From assembly GCA_023423995.1 (NCBI GenBank), contig JAFAEL010000271.1:1-23311 (forward strand): DNA of 23,311 nucleotides, given 5' to 3'. Origin of the DNA: Pseudomonadota bacterium (lineage in GTDB: Bacteria; Pseudomonadota; Alphaproteobacteria; Rhizobiales; Beijerinckiaceae). Of this stretch, positions 7,758 to 16,000 are shown piece after piece (positions within the stretch are counted from its first letter, which is position 1; each line of letters starts with the position of its first letter). The position numbers were made by a program, and so were the translations under genes. The notes under the pieces were generated by a model that was not told the origin of the DNA, ran no database searches, and worked only from the letters and a program-made list of their open reading frames with translations.

Positions 7758-8297
7758 ATGGCCAATGTGGCGAAGCTGAAGCCGCGCTCGGGCGGCGGAT
7801 CGAGCCTTGGTACGCCAACCGACCTGTCCGATGACGCGGTCCAGGCCATCTCCGGAGCGATCAACGGCCTGGTGGCGGACGCCTTCGCGCTCTACGTCAA
7901 GACCAAGAACTACCACTGGCACCTGAGCGGACCGAACTTCCGCGACTATCACCTCATGCTCGACGAGCAGGGCGCCCAGATCTTCGCGACGATCGATCCC
8001 CTGGCCGAGCGCGTGCGCAAGATCAGCGGGACGACGATCCGGTCCATCGGCCAGATCCACACGCTGACCCGCGTGGCCGACGACGACCGGGAATTCGTGC
8101 CGCCCGTGGAGATGCTGCGCCAGCTCATGAACGACAACAAGGCGATGGCGAAGTCGATGCGCGATGCGCACGACATCTGCGACGAGCACAAGGACGTCGC
8201 GACCGCGAGCCTCCTGGAAAACTTCATCGACGAGACCGAGCGGCGGACCTGGTTCCTGTTCGAGGCGAGCCGCGACCCCGACCAGACCGGCCACTAG
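7758..8297 (+). CDS. dps: Dps family DNA-protection / mini-ferritin protein
   Basis: A 179-residue Dps protein. The KTKNYHWHLSGPNFRDYHLMLDEQ region (residues about 48-72) carries the histidine and acidic residues of the inter-subunit ferroxidase site. The helix-rich remainder, with IDPLAERVRKI and an acidic DICDEHKD region, is typical of the family. Members form 12-mers that oxidise Fe(II) with hydrogen peroxide and protect DNA; some bind DNA through a basic N-terminus, and here the first 15 residues contain several Lys/Arg. GGAGA precedes the ATG at good spacing. It follows bfr but is separated by two hairpins, so it is likely transcribed separately. Confidence 0.94.
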   Translation: MANVAKLKPRSGGGSSLGTPTDLSDDAVQAISGAINGLVADAFALYVKTKNYHWHLSGPNFRDYHLMLDEQGAQIFATIDPLAERVRKISGTTIRSIGQIHTLTRVADDDREFVPPVEMLRQLMNDNKAMAKSMRDAHDICDEHKDVATASLLENFIDETERRTWFLFEASRDPDQTGH

Positions 8298-8304
8298 CCA
8301 GGGC

Positions 8305-8877
8305 TCAGGACAAGCGCAGGCGGGCCTCCACGAGGTTCGCCTCGCTCGATGCGGAGAACGTGAAGCCGAGCTCGCGGCAGAGCGCGATCATGTTCCGGTT
8401 CTCCCGCAGGATCAGGCCGAGCACGGATCTGAGCCCGAGTTCCCTCGCGCCCTCGAGCACCGCATCCATCAGCGCGTGACCGAGGCCGAGGCCCTTCAGG
8501 TCCGACCGCACCAGCACCGCGTATTCCCCCTCGTCCGACGAGAGCTGGTGGATGCGCCCGACGCCGAGCAGGCGTCCGGTCCCGGGCTCGATCGCCGCAT
8601 AGGCCCGCGCATGGCGCCTGTCGAAATGCGTCAGGCGGAAGATCTGGTTCTGCGGAACCTCCCGCAGGGCGACGAGGAAGCGGAGCCGGCGGTCCTCGTC
8701 CGTCACGTGGGTGTCGAATTCGGGATAGAGCGCGTCGTCCTCCGGCCGCAGCGCCCGCAGCAGCACCTCGCGCCCGTCGGCCAGCACGAGCCTCCGCGCC
8801 TCGCCTTCGAGGTGCCCCGTCGCAATCTCCGCCGCATCGTCCAAGGGCTGTCCTCTGGCGTGACCTCCGCCCCCCAT
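8305..8877 (-). CDS. GNAT family N-acetyltransferase
   Basis: About 190 residues if started at ATG 8877; the family-like sequence begins near [21 protein letters not shown], so a start nearer that point (for example a TTG some eleven codons in, with an AGAGGA behind it) is also possible. The acetyl-CoA-binding motif A is visible as [27 protein letters not shown], with the preceding beta strand EYAVLV. It resembles the acetyltransferase domain at the end of Pat/AcuA-type protein acetyltransferases (compare DEDRRLRF and IFRLTHFD), but the CoA-ligase-like half is absent. The substrate is unknown. It converges with dps and diverges from the SulP gene. Confidence 0.82.
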   Translation of the reverse strand: MGGGGHARGQPLDDAAEIATGHLEGEARRLVLADGREVLLRALRPEDDALYPEFDTHVTDEDRRLRFLVALREVPQNQIFRLTHFDRRHARAYAAIEPGTGRLLGVGRIHQLSSDEGEYAVLVRSDLKGLGLGHALMDAVLEGARELGLRSVLGLILRENRNMIALCRELGFTFSASSEANLVEARLRLS

Positions 8878-9120
8878 CGTTGCCGGAGCTTCGCTCTGGC
8901 GAAAGCCCCTTCGGCCGCCCGATGTTCCCGGACCGGAAGGCGAGAGAGGATATTGCGCCGCAGCATGGGCTTGCTGTAGCCTCCGCGCATTCGACTGGAC
9001 CCGGTGAAACTCCGGGTGGCTCTTCCGGCCGCCGATCCGCCGGACCACGCAACTGACCCGACGATCCAACCCTGGCGCCAGGCGCCGGGCACCCGTCCTT
9101 TTGCGGAAAAGCTCTCCCGT

Positions 9121-10605
9121 ATGCAGCTCTCCTCGCGCCTCCATCGCGACTGGTTCTCCAATGTCCGCGCCGATGTCCTGTCCGGCATCGTCGTCGCGCT
9201 CGCCCTCATCCCGGAGGCGATCGGCTTCTCGGTCATCGCCGGGGTCGACCCGAAGGTCGGGCTCTATGCCTCCGTGGTGATCGCCTGCGTGATCGCCTTC
9301 GCGGGGGGCCGCCCCGCCATGATCTCGGCCGCCACGGCCGCCACCGCGGTCGTGATGGTCAACCTCGTCCGCGACCACGGCGTCCAGTATCTCTTCGCGG
9401 CCACGATCCTGATGGGCGTGATCCAGATCGGCGCCGGCCTCCTGAAGCTCGGGCGCGTCATGCGCTTCGTCTCGCAATCGGTGATGACGGGCTTCGTCAA
9501 CGCGCTCGCGATCCTCATCTTCCTGGCCCAGCTGCCGGAGCTCACGGGCGTCACCCCGGCGACCTACGGGCTGATCGCGCTCGGCCTCGCCATCATCTAC
9601 GGCTTTCCGCGCATCACGCGCGCCATCCCGTCGCCGCTCGTCGCCATCGTGGTGCTGACGATCGTCACGGCGCTGCTCGGCCTCGACGTGCGCACGGTCG
9701 CCCATCTCGGCGAGCTGCCATCGGCCCTCCCGAGCTTCGCGCTGCCGGACGTGCCCTACACGTTCGAGACGCTGCGCATCATCCTGCCCTACTCGCTCAC
9801 GCTGGCGGCCGTGGGCCTGCTCGAGTCCCTCCTCACGGCGCAGATCGTCGACGACATGACGGACACGCCCTCGAACAAGAACCGCGAATGCATGGGCCAG
9901 GGCGCCGCCAACATGACCTCCGCGGTGTTCGGCGGCATGGGCGGCTGCGCCATGATCGGGCAATCGGTCATCAACGTCTCGTCGGGGGCCCGGGGGAGGC
10001 TCTCGACGCTCGTCGCGGGCGCGTTCCTGCTGGTCCTGCTGGTGCTCCTGCAGGATCTCCTGGCCGTGGTGCCGGTCGCGGCGCTGACGGCCGTGATGAT
10101 CATGGTGTCGCTGAACACCTTCTCCTGGCGCTCGCTCCTCCAGCTCAGGTCCAACCCGCTCTCCTCCTCGGTCGTGATGCTGGCGACGGTCGGAATGGTC
10201 GTCGCCACGAAGGACCTCGCGATCGGTGTCCTCTGCGGCGTCCTCCTCTCGGGCGTGTTCTTCGCCGGCAAGGTCTCGCGCCTCAGCCGCATCGTCCCGG
10301 AGCTCTCCGCCGACGGCCGCACCCGCACCTACCGGGTGACGGGCCAGGTCTTCTTCGCCTCGGCCGGGACCTTCGCGGACGCGATCGACGTGACCGAACC
10401 CGTGGAGCGCATCGTGATCGACGTGCACGAGGCGCATTTCTGGGACATCTCGGCCGTCGCCGCCCTCGACCGCATCGTCCTCAAGGCGCGCCGGCACGGC
10501 CGCGCCGTCGAGGTGATCGGCCTGAACGAGGCGAGCGCCACGATGGTCGAGCGGTTCGGCACCCACGACAAGGGCGAGGCCTCCGCATCGGCCGCCGCCC
10601 ACTAG
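9121..10605 (+). CDS. SulP family anion transporter with STAS domain
   Basis: A 494-residue inner-membrane transporter. The start I favour is ATG 9121 ([12 protein letters not shown]); an upstream GTG at 9004 would add 39 residues unlike the family. The signature near the first helices ([24 protein letters not shown]) and the following helices are of SulP type. The cytoplasmic STAS domain covers about residues 400-480, with [19 protein letters not shown] as its phosphorylation-loop-like segment; Ser stands in the DxS position. Members import sulfate, bicarbonate or organic anions with Na+ or H+. The particular anion cannot be decided here. It faces the SGNH hydrolase gene tail to tail. Confidence 0.92.
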   Translation: MQLSSRLHRDWFSNVRADVLSGIVVALALIPEAIGFSVIAGVDPKVGLYASVVIACVIAFAGGRPAMISAATAATAVVMVNLVRDHGVQYLFAATILMGVIQIGAGLLKLGRVMRFVSQSVMTGFVNALAILIFLAQLPELTGVTPATYGLIALGLAIIYGFPRITRAIPSPLVAIVVLTIVTALLGLDVRTVAHLGELPSALPSFALPDVPYTFETLRIILPYSLTLAAVGLLESLLTAQIVDDMTDTPSNKNRECMGQGAANMTSAVFGGMGGCAMIGQSVINVSSGARGRLSTLVAGAFLLVLLVLLQDLLAVVPVAALTAVMIMVSLNTFSWRSLLQLRSNPLSSSVVMLATVGMVVATKDLAIGVLCGVLLSGVFFAGKVSRLSRIVPELSADGRTRTYRVTGQVFFASAGTFADAIDVTEPVERIVIDVHEAHFWDISAVAALDRIVLKARRHGRAVEVIGLNEASATMVERFGTHDKGEASASAAAH

Positions 10606-10624
10606 GCGGCACGCAGCCCGCCCT

Positions 10625-11575
10625 TCAGCCGAGCCACCCGGCGGAGCGCAGGCGGGCGGCGATCTTCCGGGCGACCAGATCCATCCCGCGCTCGCCCGGA
10701 TGGATCACGTCCCTGAAGATCTCGGCCTCCTCGTTCAGGAACAGGTCGCTCAGGTCCAGGAAGGCGGTTTTTCCCTCCCTCCACACCGACGAATCCGACA
10801 GGGCGTCGCGCGCAGCCTCGTATTGGCGCGCGATATAGGCTTCGCTCTCGGGCGGAGGGAGCATCGTCGCCTCGTGCCGGCTCCGGACGCGCTTGAGCAC
10901 CCCGACCGGCTGCATGACGAAGAGAAGCGGCACGGCCCAGGCGGAGCAGATCCTCGCCATCTTCTCCACGTTGCCGACGAAGCGCGCCACGATGGCGGCC
11001 TCCCAGGCGGGCGTGCCGTAGCCGGTCTCCCGGCGAAGCGCGGCGAGCCTGTCGAAGAAGAGCTGCCGCAGCGCCGGGCCGTCCGGCTGCTCCTCCTTCA
11101 GCCAGATCGATCTCGTCCGCGGGTCGAAGCGGCTATCGAACAGGAGGTCGTAGACAAACTGCACATGCGGATAGCCCGGGCGCGGGTCGAAGCTCATCGG
11201 CATGAGGATGTCGCTGCCGCCGCCGAGCACGACGATCGCGCGCGGCCGCGCATCCACCAGGTCGTGCAGGATGCGGGCGAGCGACACCCCGGAATTCGCG
11301 GCCGTGATGCCGAAATTCAGGAAGCGCCCTCCCCCGGCCGGGGCTGCCAGATCGCCCAGTCTCTCGCACAAACCCGTCGACGCGACCGTGCTGTCGCCCA
11401 GGACCGGGATGTCGCCCGGGCCGAAAGCCTGCTCGCCCCCCGGCCCAGAAAACACCCGGTACGGCGCCGGGTGATAGTGGCTGGAGAACGCCGCCGTATA
11501 GAACCGCTCCTGCTCGGGCCGGACTTGGCCGCCTTCCGCCGCGAGCGTCACCCACCAGTTCAGCTTGACGCTCAC
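10625..11575 (-). CDS. SGNH/GDSL-type hydrolase-like protein
   Basis: A 316-residue protein starting at GTG 11575 with GGAG nine bases upstream. The SGNH blocks are recognisable: Gly60-Asp61-Ser62 (block I nucleophile, VLGDSTVAS), the NFGITAANSG segment (block II), VLGGGSD in the place of GxND (block III), and Asp289-x-x-His292 in DVIHPGERG (block V). This family cleaves esters of lipids, sugars or peptidoglycan modifications. No signal peptide is visible, so the protein is probably cytoplasmic. The Asn of block III is replaced by Ser or Asp depending on alignment, so activity is not certain. No functional partner is evident nearby. Confidence 0.78.
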   Translation of the reverse strand: MSVKLNWWVTLAAEGGQVRPEQERFYTAAFSSHYHPAPYRVFSGPGGEQAFGPGDIPVLGDSTVASTGLCERLGDLAAPAGGGRFLNFGITAANSGVSLARILHDLVDARPRAIVVLGGGSDILMPMSFDPRPGYPHVQFVYDLLFDSRFDPRTRSIWLKEEQPDGPALRQLFFDRLAALRRETGYGTPAWEAAIVARFVGNVEKMARICSAWAVPLLFVMQPVGVLKRVRSRHEATMLPPPESEAYIARQYEAARDALSDSSVWREGKTAFLDLSDLFLNEEAEIFRDVIHPGERGMDLVARKIAARLRSAGWLG

Positions 11576-11722
11576 CTATGCGCGCTCCGGCTCAGTCCCT
11601 GCGGAGGCAAGTCTCTCGCAGGCGCAGCGGCGACGCGATGCCGAATCCGGTCCCCGTGCCGGCTCTCCCCATCGTTCTGATGGCGGGCTTGACCTCGGGC
11701 GGCGCTGCGACACGCTAGCCGC

Positions 11723-12970
11723 ATGACCGACAGCCTGGCCCACAACATCCCCCTCTCCTCCGATCGCCTGTGGCGGGCCCTCATGACGATGGCCGAGATC
11801 GGCGCGACCGCGAGGGGCGGCTGCGATCGCCAGGCCCTCACAGATCTCGATGGCGAAGGAAGGCGCCTCCTGGCCCGCTGGGCCGAGGAGGTGGGGCTTT
11901 CCGTCGAGGTCGACCGCGTCGGGAACATGCGCTGCCTGCGTCCCGGGCGCGATCCCAACCGGGCTCCGGTCGCGATCGGAAGCCATCTCGACACCCAGCC
12001 GAGCGGCGGCAAGTTCGATGGCCCTCTCGGCGTCCTGGCCGGGCTCGAGATCATGCGGGCGCTCCACGAGGCGGGCGCCGAGACCGAAGCGCCCCTCATG
12101 CTCGTGAACTGGACCAACGAGGAAGGCGCGCGGTTCAGCCCGCCCATGATGGGAAGCGGCGCCGCCATGGGCATCTTCTCCGAGGCGGAGATCCTGGCGA
12201 AGACCGACCCCGAGGGCGCGGTGTTCGGCGAGGAGTTGCGCCGCATCGGCTGGCAGGGCGAGGCCGAGCCGGGAGACCTCCAGGGGCTCGGGGCCTATTT
12301 CGAGTTGCATATCGAGCAGGGGCCGATCCTCGAGGACGAAGGCCTCGATGTCGGCATAGTCACCCATGCCTCCGCGCAGGCCTGGTTCGAGGTGACGGTG
12401 ACGGGCGCGGAGGCGCATGGCGGCAGCCGCATGGCGGGTCGGCGCGATGCCCTGGTCGGCGCATCAAAGCTCGTGGAGGCGGTGGAGCGGATCGCAATTG
12501 CGGAAGGCGCACGCGGGACTGTGGGCCGTCTTCTCGTCTCGCCGGACAGCCGGAACGTCGTGCCGGGCCGGGTCTGGCTCAGCGTCGAGTTCCGGGCCGA
12601 CGATCACGACACGCTCGCCAGGATGGAGGACGCGCTCCGTCAGGAGGGCGCCGATCTCTCGCGCGAGCGCGACCTCGTCGTCGCGGTCGAGCCCTTCTGG
12701 TTCTCCCCCGTGACGCCCTTCGATCCCGCCCTCGTCGGGCGGATGCGCGAAGCGGCGCGCCGCCGCAATCTTCCCCATCGGGACATGCCGACCGTGATCG
12801 GGCACGACGCGGTCTACATGGCCCGGAAGGTCCCGTCCGCGCTGCTCTTCGTGCCCTGCATCGGAGGCATCAGCCACAACGAGGCGGAGGCGATCACGCC
12901 CGACTGGGCCGCCGCCGGCCTGCATGTGCTCGCCGACGCCGTGCTGGAGACCGCCGGCTTCGTGCGCTGA
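11723..12970 (+). CDS. M20 family Zn-dependent amidohydrolase (N-carbamoyl-L-amino acid / allantoate type)
   Basis: A 415-residue two-domain peptidase-fold hydrolase. Metal ligands in the expected order are His88 (GSHLDT), bridging Asp99 (GGKFDG), Glu134 with catalytic Glu133 (NEEGARF), His196 (ELHIEQGP) and His385 (GGISHNEAE). The dimerisation and substrate domain has GAEAHGG and the SRNVVPGRV stretch. The HIEQGP and FDGPLGVLAG motifs place it with N-carbamoyl-L-amino acid hydrolases, allantoate amidohydrolases and beta-ureidopropionases, which release ammonia and carbon dioxide from carbamoyl compounds. Exact substrate is open, because no pyrimidine- or purine-degradation partner lies next to it. 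Confidence 0.92.
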   Translation: MTDSLAHNIPLSSDRLWRALMTMAEIGATARGGCDRQALTDLDGEGRRLLARWAEEVGLSVEVDRVGNMRCLRPGRDPNRAPVAIGSHLDTQPSGGKFDGPLGVLAGLEIMRALHEAGAETEAPLMLVNWTNEEGARFSPPMMGSGAAMGIFSEAEILAKTDPEGAVFGEELRRIGWQGEAEPGDLQGLGAYFELHIEQGPILEDEGLDVGIVTHASAQAWFEVTVTGAEAHGGSRMAGRRDALVGASKLVEAVERIAIAEGARGTVGRLLVSPDSRNVVPGRVWLSVEFRADDHDTLARMEDALRQEGADLSRERDLVVAVEPFWFSPVTPFDPALVGRMREAARRRNLPHRDMPTVIGHDAVYMARKVPSALLFVPCIGGISHNEAEAITPDWAAAGLHVLADAVLETAGFVR

Positions 12971-13051
12971 CGCAGGGGGCCGCGGCCCCTCACCTTCCTC
13001 CCACACCGCCGCCACCCTGCCGCCCGAGCGGGAGGGCGGGTCTTCTGACGC

Positions 13052-13067
13052 TCAACCAGATGGTTGA
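13052..13067. promoter_or_regulatory. Operator 1 of the arsR-type operon
   Basis: The sequence TCAACCAGATGGTTGA is a perfect inverted repeat (TCAACC-N4-GGTTGA). Its right half overlaps the likely -35 hexamer TTGACT at 13064-13069. The same repeat recurs exactly 40 bp downstream. This is most likely a site for the ArsR-family protein encoded next to it. Confidence 0.75.
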
Positions 13068-13092
13068 CTATTCTGCCGCGGGAGCAGATACT
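13064..13092 (+). promoter_or_regulatory. Promoter of the arsR-SRPBCC-DUF899 operon
   Basis: The -35 hexamer TTGACT (13064-13069) and the -10 hexamer GATACT (13087-13092) are separated by 17 bp. The predicted start point, about 7 nt after the -10, falls on or beside the ATG at 13100, which would make the message leaderless. Both hexamers are covered by the two operators. Confidence 0.6.
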
Positions 13093-13107
13093 CAACCTCA
13101 TGGTTGA
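13092..13107. promoter_or_regulatory. Operator 2, overlapping the arsR start codon
   Basis: The sequence TCAACCTCATGGTTGA has the same TCAACC-N4-GGTTGA repeat as operator 1. The start codon ATG (13100-13102) straddles its spacer and right arm, and the left arm touches the -10 hexamer. Binding here would stop the operon directly. Confidence 0.75.
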
Positions 13108-13465
13108 GCTTTCGGCATCTCGGCTGGACATTGTCTTTCACGCGCTCGGCGACGCGACGCGGCGGCGGATGCTTCGGGATCTGGCTGCGGGCGAGCGCAC
13201 GGTGACGCAGCTCGCCCAGCCCTTCGACATGTCGCTCGCGGCCGCCTCCAAGCACGTCAAGGCGCTGGAGAATGCAGGCCTCATCCGCCGCGAGGTGCGC
13301 GGCCGGATGCATGTCTGCCGCCTGGAGCCGGGGCCGCTCGCGACCGCGCACGAATGGCTCGGCTTCTACGAGCGCTTCTGGACCGACCGCCTCGATACCC
13401 TCGAACGGCTCCTCCGGGAGGAGGATGCGCGCAAGGCCCCCGCGAAGGAAGGAGAGGAAACATGA
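13100..13465 (+). CDS. ArsR family winged-helix repressor
   Basis: A 121-residue ArsR-type regulator of the non-metal SdpR/YgaV-like branch that precedes SRPBCC genes. The HTH covers about residues 13-75: LDIVFHALGDATRRRMLRDL, then TVTQLAQPFDMSLAAASKHVKALENAGLI as helices 2-4 and the REVRGRMHVCRL wing. No metal-binding CxC motif is seen, so the ligand is not obviously a metal. I choose ATG 13100, because upstream in-frame sequence is non-coding operator DNA. There is no Shine-Dalgarno at useful spacing, in keeping with leaderless translation. Its stop overlaps the next start (ATGA), so the genes are coupled. Autoregulation through the flanking operators is likely. Confidence 0.9.
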   Translation: MVELSASRLDIVFHALGDATRRRMLRDLAAGERTVTQLAQPFDMSLAAASKHVKALENAGLIRREVRGRMHVCRLEPGPLATAHEWLGFYERFWTDRLDTLERLLREEDARKAPAKEGEET

Positions 13466-13995
13466 CCGACGGTTTGACCCCGAACGGCTATGCCGTGCAT
13501 CCCGAGCCCGCCGCGCTGAAGATCGAGCGCCTTCTGCCCGGCCCGATCGAGCGCGTCTGGGCCTATCTGACGGAGAGCGACCTGCGCCGCCGCTGGCTCG
13601 CGGCGGGCGACATGGCCCCGACACCCGGCGCGGCCTTCGAGTTCGTCTGGCACAACGACGAGCTGACGGACCCGCCCGGCAACCGGCCGCCCGGCGCTTC
13701 GGCCGAATTCCGGCTCGCGTGCCGCATCATTCTCTTCGAGCCGCCGAACCGGCTGGTCATCGGCTGGGGCGAGACCGGCGAGGTCAGTTTCACGCTGGAG
13801 CCGAAGGGCGGCGACGTGCTGCTGACCCTCGTTCACCGCCGCGCCCGCGATCGCGAGATGCTCCTCAACGTGACGGCCGGGTGGCACGCGCATCTCGACA
13901 TCCTGGCCGCGCGCCTGAAGGGGACCGAACCGGAGCCGTTCTGGGACCACTGGAGCGGGCTGAAGGCGGAATACGATCCGCGCATCCCCGCCTGA
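13462..13995 (+). CDS. SRPBCC/AHSA1 (START-like) domain protein
   Basis: A 177-residue protein with the AHSA1/SRPBCC fold: LKIERLLPGPIERVWAYLTESDLRRRWLAAGDM is the typical first strand and helices, EPPNRLVIGWG the central strand, and MLLNVTAGWHAHLDILAARLKG the long C-terminal helix lining a hydrophobic pocket. Such proteins bind small lipophilic molecules or help chaperones. The pairing with an ArsR gene overlapping by 4 bp is a widespread arrangement, probably a ligand-responsive regulator with a binding protein. A GGAGAGGAAA ribosome site lies in the end of arsR. The ligand is unknown. Confidence 0.9.
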   Translation: MTDGLTPNGYAVHPEPAALKIERLLPGPIERVWAYLTESDLRRRWLAAGDMAPTPGAAFEFVWHNDELTDPPGNRPPGASAEFRLACRIILFEPPNRLVIGWGETGEVSFTLEPKGGDVLLTLVHRRARDREMLLNVTAGWHAHLDILAARLKGTEPEPFWDHWSGLKAEYDPRIPA

Positions 13996-14032
13996 CCTTT
14001 CCGCCGCCCTACCCTGCGCAAGGAGACATGCG

Positions 14033-14812
14033 ATGGAGACGCACCGCATCGGAACACGCGAAGACTGGCTCGCGGCCCGGCTGGAGCTGCTGGACGCGGA
14101 GAAGGAACTCACCCGGCGCTCGGACGAGATCGCCCGGCAGCGCCAGGCGCTGCCCTGGGTGCCGATCGAGAAGCCGTACCGCTTCGACACCGACGAGGGC
14201 GAGGCATCGCTGAAGGACCTGTTCCGCGGCCGCTCGCAGCTTCTCGTCTACCATTTCATGTTCGGGGCGGAGTGGAAGGCGGGCTGCCCCTCCTGCTCGA
14301 TGATCGCGGACGGGTTCGACGGTTTCCAGGTCCACCTCGCGCACCACGACGTCATGCTCTGGGCGGTGTCGCGCGCGCCGCTGCCGAAGCTGCAGGCCTA
14401 CAAGGCGCGCATGGGCTGGAGCTTTCCCTGGGCGTCATCGGCCGGGAGCGAGTTCAGCGCGGACTTCAACGTGGCGTTCACGGAGGAGCAGCAGCGGAGC
14501 GGCGCGGTCGAGTACAACTACCGGCGCGAGCCCGTCTTCGACTGGCGCCCCGGGGAGGACGGCGGCGGCGGCGATGCCGAGGACCGCTTCGCCGCCATGT
14601 GCGGCACGGACCGGGCCTCGTTCCACCGCGACCGGCCCGGCCTCAGCGCCTTCGCGCTCGAAGGCGGCACCGTGTACCACACCTACTCGGCCTATTCGCG
14701 CGGGCTCGACGGCCTGTGGGGCGCCTACCAGTGGCTCGACCGCGCCCCGAAGGGCCGGAACGAGACCGGCGGCGTCTGGTGGCGCCGCCACGACGAATAC
14801 GCGGCCGCCTGA
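14033..14812 (+). CDS. DUF899 family thioredoxin-like protein
   Basis: A 259-residue member of the DUF899 family, recognised from its EKELTRRSDEIARQRQALPWV start, the LLVYHFMFGAEWKAGCPSCSM segment with a CPSC motif placed like a thioredoxin active site, and the C-terminal GLDGLWGAYQWLDRAPKGRNE. The function is not established; the fold suggests a thiol-dependent redox activity in the cytoplasm. AAGGAGA precedes the ATG. It follows the SRPBCC gene by 37 bp, so it is the third gene of the operon controlled by the ArsR protein. This context points to a response to a lipophilic or oxidising compound, which is inference. Confidence 0.88.
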   Translation: METHRIGTREDWLAARLELLDAEKELTRRSDEIARQRQALPWVPIEKPYRFDTDEGEASLKDLFRGRSQLLVYHFMFGAEWKAGCPSCSMIADGFDGFQVHLAHHDVMLWAVSRAPLPKLQAYKARMGWSFPWASSAGSEFSADFNVAFTEEQQRSGAVEYNYRREPVFDWRPGEDGGGGDAEDRFAAMCGTDRASFHRDRPGLSAFALEGGTVYHTYSAYSRGLDGLWGAYQWLDRAPKGRNETGGVWWRRHDEYAAA

Positions 14813-14813
14813 G

Positions 14814-14834
14814 GCCGCGCCTCGCCGGCGCGGC
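14814..14834. terminator. GC-rich hairpin between two convergent genes
   Basis: A perfect 8-bp stem, GCCGCGCC (14814-14821) with GGCGCGGC (14827-14834), encloses a TCGCC loop directly between the DUF899 stop and the stop of the convergent gene. No T run follows in either direction, so it may act as a weak bidirectional terminator or only as an RNA end-protecting stem. Confidence 0.4.
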
Positions 14835-15181
14835 TATTGCAGCATTCGCCGCGCCTCGAGGACGGCATTCTCGCAGGCCACCTTGTCGCCGGCGCTATCC
14901 GCCTTGCGCGCCAGCTGGAGCGCCGCGAGCGCGTTTGCGGCCTGCTCGCCCTCGCCCAGCTTCTCTTCGGCCTGGGCGATCGAGCTCGGGGTGGGCTGGC
15001 GATTGAGGAGGGCGGCCCGCGACTCGGTCGCGGACGGGCCGGAGGCGGCCACGGCCGCGAGCCTCGCATCGACGGCCGCCTGGGCGGCGTCGATCTGCGC
15101 GGTGCAGGGCCCGGCGATTGCGGGTCCGGCCAGTACGGCGAGTGCTGCGGCGCCGAGGATCGGCAGGATGCGAAGGATCAT
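14834..15181 (-). CDS. Small exported hypothetical protein with two cysteines
   Basis: A 115-residue protein with a clear Sec signal peptide: MILRIL followed by a hydrophobic stretch and an AIA-GP cleavage site near residue 23. The mature part is alanine-rich and helical, with exactly two cysteines, Cys26 and Cys103, placed to form a disulfide joining both ends. No lipobox is seen, so it is probably free in the periplasm. Coding is supported by strong third-position G/C and by the signal sequence. I do not recognise a family and assign no function. The upstream region is shared with the brnTA promoter in divergent orientation. Confidence 0.75.
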   Translation of the reverse strand: MILRILPILGAAALAVLAGPAIAGPCTAQIDAAQAAVDARLAAVAASGPSATESRAALLNRQPTPSSIAQAEEKLGEGEQAANALAALQLARKADSAGDKVACENAVLEARRMLQ

Positions 15182-15306
15182 GGCTGCTCTCCTCTCTCAG
15201 GTTCGAGGAATAATGCCGTCCCTGCTGCCGCGATGCCAGCTTTACCCGAGTGACGGACGTTCTGCTGACCGGCTGTCACATGGGCCGCAACAGAGCTGCT
15301 TTCGCA

Positions 15307-15336
15307 CATGGGTTTTTGTTGCTACAATAACCCATG
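15307..15336. promoter_or_regulatory. Large palindrome covering the brnT promoter and start codon
   Basis: Two 13-bp arms at 15307-15319 (CATGGGTTTTTGT) and 15324-15336 (ACAATAACCCATG) pair at 12 of 13 positions around a TGCT spacer. The right arm ends exactly on the brnT ATG (15334-15336). A -10-like TACAAT lies inside at 15323-15328, so transcription would start near the start codon. A further CACATGGG half-site lies 28 bp upstream (15277-15284). BrnA, which represses its own operon in other bacteria, is the probable ligand. Confidence 0.75.
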
Positions 15337-15645
15337 GACGTCGAGTTCGATCCGGAGAAGAGCGCGAGAAACGAACGCGAGCGCGGTCTCCCTTTCGATC
15401 TCGTGGCCGAGCTGGAATGGGACCGCGCGCTGATCGCTGTCGATGACCGGCAAGACTACGGCGAGAAGCGGTTTGTTGCCCTCCTGCCAATGACCGGGCG
15501 GGTCTACGTGGTCTGCTACACACTCCGCCCGGTCGCCGGGCCAGCCGAACTGCCGCCCGCGGGACAGGTCCGCCGGATCATCAGCTTCCGCAAGGCGAAC
15601 AAGCGAGAGGAGCGCATCTATGAGCAGGCCACCACTGACCGATGA
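15334..15645 (+). CDS. brnT: BrnT family ribonuclease toxin
   Basis: A 103-residue BrnT toxin of a type II toxin-antitoxin pair. The family pattern is evident: an N-terminal VEFDPEKSARNERERGLPFD, central GEKRFVALLPMTGRVYVVCYTLR strands and the C-terminal RRIISFRKANKREERIYE, which carries the basic residues linked to RNA cleavage. Members have a RelE-like fold and stop translation by cutting RNA; BrnA neutralises them. A short Pro/Ala insert (PVAGPAELPPAGQ) before the last strand is longer than in the usual protein. It has no visible Shine-Dalgarno. brnA overlaps its end by 26 bp. Confidence 0.9.
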   Translation: MDVEFDPEKSARNERERGLPFDLVAELEWDRALIAVDDRQDYGEKRFVALLPMTGRVYVVCYTLRPVAGPAELPPAGQVRRIISFRKANKREERIYEQATTDR

Positions 15646-15943
15646 CGACGGCGAGGTCCGCGAACTGACCGCCGAGGATGCGACGCTCTTCCGGCCGAGC
15701 GCGGAGGTCGACCCCGGTGTGGTCGAGGCCATGCGCACGAAGAAGGGTGGCCGGCCGAAGGTCGAGGCCCCGAAGGCGCATATCGGGTTTCGCATGGCCG
15801 CCGACCTGGTGGAGGGCATCAGGGGAACCGGCAAGGGCTACAATGTCCGCGTCGAGAAGGTCCTGCGCGAAGCGCTGGATCGGGGCGAACTGAACGCCGA
15901 TGAGGATCTGCCCAAGCGCCGGCAGGCCGGCCGGAACCGGTAA
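15620..15943 (+). CDS. brnA: BrnA family antitoxin
   Basis: A 107-residue antitoxin immediately after brnT and overlapping it by 26 bp, with a GAGGAG ribosome site before ATG 15620. The C-terminal part (AHIGFRMAADLVEGIRGTGKGYNVRVEKVLREAL) is the ribbon-helix-helix-like DNA-binding and dimerisation segment of BrnA, and the N-terminal half with GGRPKVEAPK is the toxin-binding portion. It should bind BrnT and repress the operon at the palindrome upstream. The toxin-first order is normal for brnTA. The last 15 residues are very basic. Confidence 0.9.
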   Translation: MSRPPLTDDDGEVRELTAEDATLFRPSAEVDPGVVEAMRTKKGGRPKVEAPKAHIGFRMAADLVEGIRGTGKGYNVRVEKVLREALDRGELNADEDLPKRRQAGRNR

Positions 15944-16000
15944 GCTGGCCCCCCGCCTCGTACACCGCCGCGTGCATTCGACAGCCCGGCCGGGCCTCCC

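Noticed and set aside
8878..10602. Long minus-strand open frame opposite the SulP gene
   Set aside because: The sequence is low-complexity, full of Asp, Arg and His, and lacks a domain; only its last part, the GNAT gene, is real.
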